DNA of 64,000 nt from an uncultured Moraxella sp. (GTDB lineage Bacteria > Pseudomonadota > Gammaproteobacteria > Pseudomonadales > Moraxellaceae), in the NCBI GenBank assembly GCA_943908425.1, contig CALTTC010000006.1, forward strand, positions 27,216 to 91,215. The letters are read 5' to 3'. The position numbers were made by a program, and so were the translations under genes. Below are positions 1 to 8,165 of the stretch, piece after piece. Positions within the stretch are counted from its first letter, which is position 1, and the number at the start of each line of letters is the position of its first letter. The notes beneath the pieces were generated by a model, which was not told where the DNA came from, made no database searches, and saw only the letters and a program-made list of their open reading frames with translations.

Positions 1-1353
1 ACTAACCGAGATGGTCTCTCCGGGCACCCAGTCTTTATTGTAGGTTTCTTGTTTCCATTTAGGGGAGGGCATAATGCCTGCTTTTTCGCCGGGTAAGTCA
101 ATGCCGGTTTTGACGCCAAAACCAAAATTGGTCATCCAGTCGTGCAGGCGTTCAATGCCGAGCTGATAGGCGGTTTTGTAATAATAGGTGTCCACGCTCA
201 TCACAATGGATTTGGTCATATTTACCGTGCCGTGTCCGCCTTTTTTCCAGTCGCGAAAACGGTGACTGTCGCCTGGTAGGCTAAAATAACCCGGGTCAAA
301 AATAGTGCTGTCCCAATCCATAATGCCATAATGTAAAAACCCCATCGCCTCAAAAGGCTTAATGGTGGACGCAGGCGGGTAGAGTCCTTGCAAGGCACGG
401 TTATAAAGTGGCTGGTCTTCACTGTCGCGCAATAAGGCATAATCTTTACTGGAGATGCCAGAAACAAAGGGGTTAGGGTCATAGCTTGGATTACTGACAA
501 AGGCGAGCACATCGCCATTTTTGGGGTCTAATGCCACAATCGCCCCACGCCGTCCAGCAAGTTGTTCTTGGGCGACCACTTGCAAGCCATAGTCTAAGCT
601 TAAATATAAGTCATTGCCTGCTACAGGCGGGCTAGAATCTAGCTTGCGTAGGACATCGCCGTGAACGTTGGTTTCTACTGAGCGATAGCCGGGTGTGCCC
701 AATAAAATATCTTCGTATTGTTTTTCAATGCCTAATTTACCAATCAAATCGGTGCCGGCGTAGCGCTGTTTGTCGGCTTCGTTTTCGTTGATTTTTTTGT
801 CTTCTTTGTCGTTGATGCGCCCTACATAGCCAATGACGTGCGCGAATAATTCATCGTGGGGGTAGACGCGCGTTAGTTTTGTGTCAATGGTTACCCCCTT
901 AAAAAAGGGCTTGCGTTCGCTGAACTTGGCAATTTGTTCTTCGGTCAAATCAAGCTTGATGGTAATGGGATTTTTGCGACTTTTTTCTAGTTTTGCCAAA
1001 ATACTGGCAATATCGTCATCGCTTAACTCAAAAATAGGCGCAAGCAGTTGCAAGGTCTGTGCTGGGTTGTCGGTCTCATCAGGGCTTAACATTGCCGAAA
1101 ATACTGGCTGATTATTGGCAAGCAAATGACCGTTACGGTCGTAAATATAACCGCGTGACGGTGGGTCAGAGATAAGTTTAATGCGGTTGCTTTCGGCTTG
1201 CGCTTTGTAGCGTTCGTGGGTGGTAATCTGTAAGTAGCCATAGCGGGCAAGTAAGCCTAGCATACCCACGACAATAATACCAATCAGCACCATGATGCGC
1301 CGGACAAAAATACGTTCGGTTTGGGCACTGTCGCCAAGCAAAAAAGGGGTCAT
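1..1353 (-). CDS. mrdA: Penicillin-binding protein 2 (peptidoglycan DD-transpeptidase), 3' end outside the window
   Basis: The minus-strand frame is open from an ATG at 1353 to the window edge, giving about 451 codons and no stop, so the C-terminus is missing. A single N-terminal membrane segment spans about residues 20-38. The dimerisation region follows, and then the transpeptidase domain with the active-site tetrad S-T-I-K at residues 329-332, close to the position of the catalytic serine in E. coli PBP2. The second motif reads S-V-D. Family knowledge: PBP2 cross-links peptidoglycan during cylindrical elongation together with RodA. The A-A-G-G-T-G-A stretch about 12 nt upstream of the ATG may be the ribosome binding site. 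The gene diverges from the DUF445 gene across a 256-nt spacer. Confidence 0.93.
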   Translation of the reverse strand, partial: MTPFLLGDSAQTERIFVRRIMVLIGIIVVGMLGLLARYGYLQITTHERYKAQAESNRIKLISDPPSRGYIYDRNGHLLANNQPVFSAMLSPDETDNPAQTLQLLAPIFELSDDDIASILAKLEKSRKNPITIKLDLTEEQIAKFSERKPFFKGVTIDTKLTRVYPHDELFAHVIGYVGRINDKEDKKINENEADKQRYAGTDLIGKLGIEKQYEDILLGTPGYRSVETNVHGDVLRKLDSSPPVAGNDLYLSLDYGLQVVAQEQLAGRRGAIVALDPKNGDVLAFVSNPSYDPNPFVSGISSKDYALLRDSEDQPLYNRALQGLYPPASTIKPFEAMGFLHYGIMDWDSTIFDPGYFSLPGDSHRFRDWKKGGHGTVNMTKSIVMSVDTYYYKTAYQLGIERLHDWMTNFGFGVKTGIDLPGEKAGIMPSPKWKQETYNKDWVPGETISVS

Positions 1354-1415
1354 AAAGCGAGTAATATCACCTTGTAGTTATCGTTAAAGGCTAGATTTGG
1401 GCAATTTATCAAATT

Positions 1416-1484
1416 TAAAGCAAAAAGTTAAAGCAAAAATTTCTAAAGCAAAAAGTTTTCAAGCGAAAATCTAGAGCAAAAAAT
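1416..1484. repeat. Degenerate AAAGCAAAAA repeats in the mrdA/DUF445 spacer
   Basis: About five imperfect copies of a 12-15 base unit built on TAAAGCAAAAAGTT lie almost end to end in the divergent spacer. They have no coding potential. Similar A-rich units with an AAGCGGTTAAA core occur near 19541-19620. The block lies upstream of both flanking genes, so it could affect their promoter spacing. That effect is inference. Confidence 0.6.
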
Positions 1485-1609
1485 ATTATAGCAGATTTTA
1501 CAATTTTTTGCCAAAAGCCATAAGACGATATAAAATTTGTGCTACAATACATCATTTGCACCCAATTTGACCTCTTTGCTATCTTTTGGCTTAATTTTCG
1601 CTGGTGATT

Positions 1610-2920
1610 ATGCTTAGTTTTTGGCACACGCTCACCCATCATCCTCAATTTTGGGCGATTTTAAGTATCGCTCCTGTCACGGCGTTTGTCACTTGGGCAC
1701 ACGTTGGTATGGCGCTTGCTATGCTATTTTATCCCATTCATTTTTGGGGTGTGCGCATTCGTGGCTTACCGCTTGATTTACAGGGGCTTGGCTGGCAAGG
1801 TATTGTCCCTGCCAAAGCTGGCAAAATCTCAGGGGTCATCGTTGATCAGACGCTATCTAAGCTTGGCTCGCTAGAAGAATTTTTTAATGCCATGGAGCCT
1901 GCAGACCTTGCCGAGATTATCACCAAAACGGTGGATAATAATTTAGAAGAGCTTATCGATGAGGTGATGAACGAGCGTACCGCAACGCTATGGCAACATA
2001 CGCCCTATGCCGTCAAACGCCGTATCTACGCCCACGCCCACAACGAAATGCCAAGCATTATGAAAAATCTTGTCATGGATTTGACTTATAATGTAGAAAA
2101 TCTTGTGGATATGCGCCGTATGATTGTGGCAAGAATGGAGTCCGACCGTCGCTTGATGGTGGATATGTTTTTGCGCGTGGGCAAAAAAGAAATTCAATTT
2201 ATTTGGAAGGTCTCAGCGGTCATTGGTTTTTTGTTTGGGGTAATTCAGATGATTCTGTTTTATCTTATTCCCCAACATTGGACGGTGCCATTTTTTGCGA
2301 CCATTTGGGGCGCGCTCACCAACTGGATTGCCATTTGGATGGTGTTTAATCCGGTTGAGCCAGTTAAAATCCGTTTGCCAAAGCTGTTTGTGTTTGTGGA
2401 TAAAGTGCCGTATATCCGTCCGATTGTGCCGTGCATTGGCGATTATTACTGGCAAGGCGGGTTTATGAAGCGTCAAGCAGAAGTGTCGGCGGTATTTGCT
2501 GATATTGTGGTGACTGAGCTTGTGACGCTAGAAAATATTATGCACGAGATGATGTACGGCTATAAAGCATTGCAAACACGGGCGGTGATGAAAGCGCATT
2601 TATATGAGATGTTAGAAGCACCAGTGGTTGCCTCCGCCCTAAAAATGGTGGATGGTAAAGCTTTAGATGACTTTAAAGATACCATTATTGATAAGTCCAT
2701 TCATGCAACCATGGTGCCGATTGCTGACCCAGAATTAAACCGCTCACGCGCAGGCAAAATCTATGGGCTGTTTAAAGAGCGCCTACTTGCCTTAACCCCC
2801 AATGAATTCCAAAATTTATTGCGCCCTGCCTTTAAAGAAGATGAGATGACTTTGGTGATTTTGGGGGGAATAACTGGCTTTTTGGCAGGCTGGTTACATT
2901 TGGTGGTGGCGTTTTTTTGA
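1610..2920 (+). CDS. DUF445 family membrane protein
   Basis: The protein has 436 residues from ATG 1610; an in-frame GTG lies at 1604. The G-A-L-T-N-W-I-A-I motif at residues 234-242, followed by a hydrophobic stretch and F-N-P, is the hallmark of DUF445. A diverged first copy of the same unit lies near the N-terminus (about residues 17-45), as is usual in this family. Hydrophobic segments lie at about 15-38, 204-225, 228-246 and 418-436, with a long, charged, helical middle. The function of DUF445 is unknown. The gene stands alone, about 110 nt before ccmF, and is divergent from mrdA. The terminal hydrophobic segments suggest that both ends sit in the inner membrane. Confidence 0.85.
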   Translation: MLSFWHTLTHHPQFWAILSIAPVTAFVTWAHVGMALAMLFYPIHFWGVRIRGLPLDLQGLGWQGIVPAKAGKISGVIVDQTLSKLGSLEEFFNAMEPADLAEIITKTVDNNLEELIDEVMNERTATLWQHTPYAVKRRIYAHAHNEMPSIMKNLVMDLTYNVENLVDMRRMIVARMESDRRLMVDMFLRVGKKEIQFIWKVSAVIGFLFGVIQMILFYLIPQHWTVPFFATIWGALTNWIAIWMVFNPVEPVKIRLPKLFVFVDKVPYIRPIVPCIGDYYWQGGFMKRQAEVSAVFADIVVTELVTLENIMHEMMYGYKALQTRAVMKAHLYEMLEAPVVASALKMVDGKALDDFKDTIIDKSIHATMVPIADPELNRSRAGKIYGLFKERLLALTPNEFQNLLRPAFKEDEMTLVILGGITGFLAGWLHLVVAFF

Positions 2921-3028
2921 TTGTTTTTAATCAAAATAATAATGATAAATTTTTATGCTGTCAAATCTTGAAACTGTGTTACAATTAGCTGTCGTACCAA
3001 CCGCCCGTGTGTTAATAAAGAGAGTGTT

Positions 3029-5008
3029 ATGCTAATTACCGAACTTGGCTATTTTTTGTTGCTTGCCGCTTTTGTGCTCGCGCTACTGCAAGCGGTATTG
3101 CCAACACTTGGGGTATTACAAGGGCGGATACAGTGGCAACGCTTGGCGGCAAGTCTTGCTCTTGCAGGGTTTGTGGCAATGCTTGGGTCGTTTTTGGCGT
3201 TGGTGGCAGGTTTTTATTATAACGATTTTAGCTTGGTGTATGTCGCACAGCATTCTAATAGCTTGTTGCCGTGGTATTACAAGATATCCGCGACATGGGG
3301 CGGACACGAAGGGTCGCTCCTACTTTGGCTTACTATCTTATCAATGTGGACATGCGCGGTGGCGTTATTAAGCCGAGCATTGCCGTTATTGATGAAGGCA
3401 CGGGTGCTTGCTGTGCTCGGTATGGTGCAGACGATGATGCTTGGTATGCTGATATTTACCTCCTCGCCGTTTTTGCGTACGTTACCGACATTGCCAGTAG
3501 ATGGGGCGGATTTAAATCCTTTGTTGCAAGACCCTGGGCTGATTTTTCATCCGCCGATGCTTTATATGGGTTATGTGGGGATGGCGATTCCCTTTGCGTT
3601 TTGTATGGCGGCGCTGTGGGCAGGCAGGTTGGATGCCGCGTGGACACGTTGGTCACGCCCATGGACATTGATGGCGTGGGCATCTTTGACGTTGGGAATT
3701 GCGCTTGGCTCGTGGTGGGCGTATTATGAGCTAGGCTGGGGTGGTTGGTGGTTTTGGGACCCTGTAGAAAATGCCTCACTGATGCCGTGGCTTGCTAGTA
3801 CGGCACTACTACATTCATTGGCAGTTACCGAGCAACGCGGTGTCTTTAAGGCATGGACGATTATGCTTGCGATATTTGCCTTTGCCTTGTCGCTACTTGG
3901 GACGTTTTTGGTGCGTTCTGGGGTGATTACGTCCGTGCATTCTTTTGCGGCTGACCCGACGCGCGGTTTTGCTATTTTGTTGATTTTGGGACTGGTTATC
4001 GGTGTCGGTTTATTGCTGTTTGCGCTACGTGGTTGGCGTTTGACGGTGGAGAGTCGCTATCATCTGTGGTCGCGTGAGTCAATGCTCGTTGTCAATAATG
4101 TTCTACTGCTGATTGCCACACTTGTTGTCCTGTTGGGTACTTTATATCCAATGATTGCTAGTGCGCTTGCGCTTGGGCAGGTGTCGGTGGGACCGCCGTA
4201 TTTTAATGCGCTGTTTGTACCGCTGACTTGGCTTTTGCTTGCAAGTTTGGGGGTTGGGGCAACGCTACGTTATAAGCAAGAAACTCGCCCCCTAGCCAAG
4301 CGCATGGCGATACTTGCCATCACGAGTATTGTGCTTGGTGCGGTGGTCTTGTATATGGTGACAACGCTAACCCAAGGCGCGCGCTTAGAATGGGCGATTT
4401 GGCTGTCGGCGGCGCTGTGTGCGTGGGTGCTTAGCTTTATTGTCTTGGATATTAAAGACAAAACACGCCATTATCGTGGTATAACCAAATGGCGCAAATT
4501 GGCGCGTAGCTATGTGGGCATGCAACTGGCGCATATTGGCTTATTGTGGCTGGTGATGGGCGTGGCGGTGGTCAGTCACTTAAGTGTTGAGCGTGATGTG
4601 GCGATGCACAAAAACGATAGTATTACTGTGCAAGGCTATGATTTTTATTTGCAGGACTTTGAGATGGTGAGCGGTGCCAATTACGATGCCACGCAAGCGA
4701 CGATTACCATTAAACAAGACGGCAAGCTTATCGGCACGTTGTATCCGCAAAAACGCAACTATATTGTCACTATGATGCCGATGACAGAAGTGGGGCTTAA
4801 GGCAAGTCTATGGCAAGATATCTATGTCGCGCTTGGTGATCCTATTGATGATGAGACGTGGGCGGTGCGGGTTTATGTCAAGCCGATGGTGCGCTTTATT
4901 TGGTTTGGGGCGCTGATTATGGCGTTGGGGGCATTGCTGGCGATGAGCGATAAACGTTATCGCTTAACCAAACATACCCCCAAAATAGTTCGCCAAGGGG
5001 AGGGGTAA
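3029..5008 (+). CDS. ccmF: Cytochrome c maturation haem lyase subunit CcmF
   Basis: A 659-residue polytopic inner-membrane protein, the normal length for CcmF. The tryptophan-rich WWD signature (W-G-G-W-W-F-W-D-P-V-E) is at residues 237-247, preceded by the conserved W-G-G-H-E-G-S near residue 90. Periplasmic histidines beside these motifs hold haem in the family. CcmF with CcmH and CcmI attaches haem to the CXXCH motif of apocytochromes c in the periplasm. It is the first gene of a tight ccmFGHI operon: its TAA stop shares the final A with the ATG of ccmG. An extended -10 (TGTTACAAT) lies about 40 nt upstream. ccmA-E are not adjacent. Confidence 0.95.
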   Translation: MLITELGYFLLLAAFVLALLQAVLPTLGVLQGRIQWQRLAASLALAGFVAMLGSFLALVAGFYYNDFSLVYVAQHSNSLLPWYYKISATWGGHEGSLLLWLTILSMWTCAVALLSRALPLLMKARVLAVLGMVQTMMLGMLIFTSSPFLRTLPTLPVDGADLNPLLQDPGLIFHPPMLYMGYVGMAIPFAFCMAALWAGRLDAAWTRWSRPWTLMAWASLTLGIALGSWWAYYELGWGGWWFWDPVENASLMPWLASTALLHSLAVTEQRGVFKAWTIMLAIFAFALSLLGTFLVRSGVITSVHSFAADPTRGFAILLILGLVIGVGLLLFALRGWRLTVESRYHLWSRESMLVVNNVLLLIATLVVLLGTLYPMIASALALGQVSVGPPYFNALFVPLTWLLLASLGVGATLRYKQETRPLAKRMAILAITSIVLGAVVLYMVTTLTQGARLEWAIWLSAALCAWVLSFIVLDIKDKTRHYRGITKWRKLARSYVGMQLAHIGLLWLVMGVAVVSHLSVERDVAMHKNDSITVQGYDFYLQDFEMVSGANYDATQATITIKQDGKLIGTLYPQKRNYIVTMMPMTEVGLKASLWQDIYVALGDPIDDETWAVRVYVKPMVRFIWFGALIMALGALLAMSDKRYRLTKHTPKIVRQGEG

Positions 5009-5607
5009 TGGCAAAGCATAACACAAAGATTTGGCTATTTATCTTGCCGTTAGTGGTGTTTGGGGCTTTTGTATTTATGCTTGCTGGCAGAATTGGGCAA
5101 ACACCAGAGATTACCACCAACACCGCCTTGTATCGTCCCTTGCCAAGTTTTCAGTTGCCGTTACTTAGCGATACGACGCGCCAAATGAGCAATGCTGACT
5201 TACCAAAACATGCTTATATTCTCAATGTCTGGGGGTCGTGGTGCCCAACTTGCCGTGTAGAGCATCCATTTTTGGTGCAATTGGCAGCAGAGGGTGTGCC
5301 GATTGTGGGAGTCAATTATAAAGATGAGTTGAGTGATGCACTAGGCTATTTGGCAAGTGGTGGCGATCCTTATTTATATTCGCTACAGGACAAAGCGGGT
5401 GATTTGGCGTTGGATTTAGGCTTAATGGGCGCGCCAGAGAGTTTTATTGTGGACGGTGAAGGGCGAGTGCGCTTGCATATTGTGGGCGAGTTGCACGAGG
5501 GTAATTGGACAACAAGTGTTAAGCCGTGCCTACAAGCACTGGATAATCCAGCCCTTGACGAGGCTACCAAAGACAGCGCGTGCAAAGCGCAGGTAGGTGA
5601 TCAATGA
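5008..5607 (+). CDS. ccmG: Thiol:disulfide interchange protein CcmG/DsbE
   Basis: A 199-residue thioredoxin-fold protein with an N-terminal signal anchor (about residues 8-26) and the redox motif W-C-P-T-C at residues 78-82. The downstream G-A-P-E-S-F segment matches the cis-proline region of the family. CcmG keeps the haem-binding cysteines of apocytochrome c reduced in the periplasm, taking electrons from DsbD-type proteins. Its start overlaps the ccmF stop by one base and its end overlaps the ccmH start, indicating translational coupling. The 27-30 C-terminal residues beyond the thioredoxin core look flexible. Confidence 0.93.
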   Translation: MAKHNTKIWLFILPLVVFGAFVFMLAGRIGQTPEITTNTALYRPLPSFQLPLLSDTTRQMSNADLPKHAYILNVWGSWCPTCRVEHPFLVQLAAEGVPIVGVNYKDELSDALGYLASGGDPYLYSLQDKAGDLALDLGLMGAPESFIVDGEGRVRLHIVGELHEGNWTTSVKPCLQALDNPALDEATKDSACKAQVGDQ

Positions 5608-6110
5608 GCGGATGGCGATATAAATTAGCGGGCGCACTGCTTGTTTGGCAGTTGTTTAATGTCCCTAGTAGTTTGGCGGCGATTGTGGTTTATGACTTTG
5701 ATACCCCAGAGCAAGAAGCGCGCTATCATGCCTTGGTAAGTGATTTGCGTTGCCCCACTTGCCAAAATCAAAACTTGGCAGGGTCAGATGCGCCGATTGC
5801 CATGGATTTAAAGCAAAAAACCTATACGATGCTACAAGATGGGCGCACCGATGCTGAGATTCGCGCCTTTATGACCGAGCGTTATGGTGATTATATTAGC
5901 TATAAACCCCCTGTGCGTCCATCAACGTGGATTTTATGGTTTTTTCCGCCACTATTATTGCTTATGGCGCTATTATGGTGGGTATATAACAACCGCTCGC
6001 GTAAGCCAACGAGTATAGAGGGCACGGTAAGCAGTCTAAATGCCGATGAGCAGACGCGCTTGCAGGCGCTATTACAACGGCACGATGATAGCAATAAAGA
6101 GGGGCAATAA
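5604..6110 (+). CDS. ccmH: Cytochrome c-type biogenesis protein CcmH
   Basis: A 168-residue protein with a signal peptide (to about residue 25), the CcmH redox motif L-R-C-P-T-C (Cys50 and Cys53) followed by Q-N-Q-N, and a C-terminal membrane helix at about residues 110-128. The length fits the short CcmH form in which the TPR part is a separate gene, here ccmI. CcmH reduces apocytochrome thiols together with CcmG and joins CcmF in the haem ligation complex. The ATGA overlap with ccmG and the one-base overlap with ccmI place it firmly in the operon. Confidence 0.93.
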   Translation: MSGWRYKLAGALLVWQLFNVPSSLAAIVVYDFDTPEQEARYHALVSDLRCPTCQNQNLAGSDAPIAMDLKQKTYTMLQDGRTDAEIRAFMTERYGDYISYKPPVRPSTWILWFFPPLLLLMALLWWVYNNRSRKPTSIEGTVSSLNADEQTRLQALLQRHDDSNKEGQ

Positions 6111-7369
6111 TGACCACAACGATTGTTTTGTTTATTAGCCTTGCGCTAGCGTGTAGTGTTGGCTTGGCATTGATTGTCATTATGCCGTGGCTACGTGGGC
6201 AGGGCGCAAGTGACAATCAGTTAATGGCGGTCAATGTCGCCACCTTTCAAGCGCGACTTGAGGAATTGGCAACTGACAAGGCGGCAGGACGGCTAAATGG
6301 TGCTGAGTATGAGACGCAAGTGGTGGAATTGCAGCGCCAGCTCCTATCAGCACAAGTCGAAGCCGCTCCTTATCGCCCAGCATCTAGAGCAAGTCGGCTC
6401 ATTGTGCTTGTATGGATTCCTTTATTGACCGTCTTGGTTTACTTATTGGGCGATGACCGCACGGCGGTGCTAACCCTTTGGCAGGGGCAAGACAAGCTTG
6501 GGCAAGTGGCAGATGATTTATTGACAGGGGTGATTGACACCCCGCCAGAATGGGCAACGACCGATAGTGCGGCGCTGATTTCGGCAATGCAAACCAATGT
6601 CCACCGCCACGCCCACGACCCCAATCGCTGGATGCGCCTATCGGAGCTATTTATTAGCCTTGAGGCAACCAAGCAAGCGCTTGAGGCGCTAGCGCGTGCG
6701 CATCGGCTTGCGCCACACGATGAACAAATTGCTGCTACCTACGCCCAGCTGAGTTTTTTTGCTAATGAAGGACAGCTAACCGCCGATAGTCGCAAGATTG
6801 TCGCCGATATCTTGGCGGGCAATCCCGAGCACGAAGGGGCGATGATGTTATTGGCAATGGGTGAGACACGCGCGGGCAATTATAGCGCCGCCAAGCAATG
6901 GGTGGCACGCCTGCGCTCTAGTATCGCTAAAAAACCCGGCGACCATTCAGTGGCGCTGGCAAGTCTTGATACGATGGCAGAAACCATTGACACGCAAGCA
7001 GCGCAAGCGGCAGATAATGTCACAGTGACGGTGAGTGTTGCGCCAAGCATTTTGGTGAATGTCGCCCCAAGTGATACGTTGTTTGTGGCAATCACCGATG
7101 GCGAAGGGCAAGCGCCATATGCCGTGGCTCGCTTGCCAACAAGTAGCATTGTCAATGGGCAAGTGCAAGTGCCGCTAGGTGATGCCAACGCGATGCTCCC
7201 TGAACGCACGCTTTCTAAGGCACGCGCGGCAGATGCCAAGCTACTTGTGACGGCGCGCTTAAGTAAAAGTGGCGATGCCATAAGTCAAGCAGGTGATTTG
7301 GCGGCAAGCCCTGTCCTGCTAAATAACGCCACAGATGTTAAGCTTATCATTGATACTGTGGTGCCATAA
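6110..7369 (+). CDS. ccmI: Cytochrome c biogenesis TPR protein CcmI
   Basis: A 419-residue protein with two membrane segments (about residues 4-24 and 96-114) enclosing a coiled-coil loop, then a TPR-rich periplasmic domain (about 150-280) and a C-terminal beta-rich region. This is the standard CcmI/CcmH C-terminal layout. The family binds the C-terminus of apocytochrome c and delivers it to CcmF/CcmH. It is the last gene of the ccmFGHI operon, overlapping the ccmH stop by one base. About 80 nt separate it from adk, which has its own strong ribosome binding site. Confidence 0.9.
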   Translation: MTTTIVLFISLALACSVGLALIVIMPWLRGQGASDNQLMAVNVATFQARLEELATDKAAGRLNGAEYETQVVELQRQLLSAQVEAAPYRPASRASRLIVLVWIPLLTVLVYLLGDDRTAVLTLWQGQDKLGQVADDLLTGVIDTPPEWATTDSAALISAMQTNVHRHAHDPNRWMRLSELFISLEATKQALEALARAHRLAPHDEQIAATYAQLSFFANEGQLTADSRKIVADILAGNPEHEGAMMLLAMGETRAGNYSAAKQWVARLRSSIAKKPGDHSVALASLDTMAETIDTQAAQAADNVTVTVSVAPSILVNVAPSDTLFVAITDGEGQAPYAVARLPTSSIVNGQVQVPLGDANAMLPERTLSKARAADAKLLVTARLSKSGDAISQAGDLAASPVLLNNATDVKLIIDTVVP

Positions 7370-7447
7370 GCGTTAGACCAGTTACCTTAGGTAACAGCAA
7401 CAAGGGTAAATCCCTTTTTATTCACAATTGAGATCCAAAGGAGCGTT

Positions 7448-8104
7448 ATGCTACGTATTATTTTACTTGGACCGCCAGGCGCTGGCAAAGGCACACAAGC
7501 CCAGCTGATTGCCAAAGAATTTAATATTCCCCAAATTTCTACAGGCGATATGTTACGCGCTGCCATTAAGGCTGGCACGCCACTTGGATTGACCGCCAAA
7601 GCCGTGATGGATAGAGGCGAGCTCGTCTCTGATGCCTTGGTGATTGACCTAGTACAAGAACGCTTAAGCGCCCCTGATTGTGCCAATGGCTGTATTTTTG
7701 ATGGTTTTCCGCGGACGACCGCCCAAGCTGACGCCCTTGCCAATGCTGGCGTGCAGATTGATTATGTATTAGAGATTAGCGTGCCTGATGACGAGATTGT
7801 TGCGCGTATGAGTGGACGTCGGGCGCATTTAGCGTCTGGACGCACTTACCATATCACTCATAATCCGCCAAAAGTTGCTGATATTGATGACGAAACAGGT
7901 GAACCACTGGTGCAACGCGATGACGATAAAGAAGCAGTAGTGCGTGAGCGCTTGCAGGTGTATCATAACCAAACAGCGGCGCTTGTGGCGTATTATGCGA
8001 CTTTAGCAGAGCGTACCAAAAACGCCCCAGCGTATCACCGCTTTGATGGGACGCGTCCGATTGAGGCGTTAAAAGCAGATATTTTTGCTACATTGCGTGG
8101 TTAG
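7448..8104 (+). CDS. adk: Adenylate kinase
   Basis: A 218-residue enzyme of the long bacterial type. The P-loop G-P-P-G-A-G-K-G-T spans residues 7-15, followed by the S-T-G-D-M-L-R AMP-binding segment, D-G-F-P-R-T, and an extended LID domain (about 122-160) that has no zinc-binding cysteines. It interconverts ATP + AMP and 2 ADP in the cytosol. AAAGGAG stands 6 nt before the ATG. A strong hairpin terminator follows 20 nt after the stop, so it is probably monocistronic. Confidence 0.97.
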   Translation: MLRIILLGPPGAGKGTQAQLIAKEFNIPQISTGDMLRAAIKAGTPLGLTAKAVMDRGELVSDALVIDLVQERLSAPDCANGCIFDGFPRTTAQADALANAGVQIDYVLEISVPDDEIVARMSGRRAHLASGRTYHITHNPPKVADIDDETGEPLVQRDDDKEAVVRERLQVYHNQTAALVAYYATLAERTKNAPAYHRFDGTRPIEALKADIFATLRG

Positions 8105-8120
8105 TCTGTAATTTGCCAAT

Positions 8121-8150
8121 AAAAAATGGTGCTAACTGCACCATTTTTTT
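8121..8150. terminator. Rho-independent terminator after adk
   Basis: The inverted repeat AATGGTGC - 5-nt loop - GCACCATT is flanked by an A-run and a T-run. It should work for adk, and also in reverse for the convergent OPT transporter. Confidence 0.85.
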
Positions 8151-8165
8151 AGCAGAATGATAAGG

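Noticed and set aside
3271..3729. 152-codon plus-strand frame inside ccmF
   Set aside because: It overlaps a well-supported CcmF coding frame and its translation resembles no protein; a shadow frame.
5237..5254. CcmG active site W-C-P-T-C as a sign of a different thioredoxin
   Set aside because: The dipeptide between the cysteines varies among CcmG proteins, and the operon position settles the identity.
6880..7281. 133-codon minus-strand frame opposite ccmI
   Set aside because: Low-complexity Ala/Ser-rich antisense product of a coding region, with no start signals.
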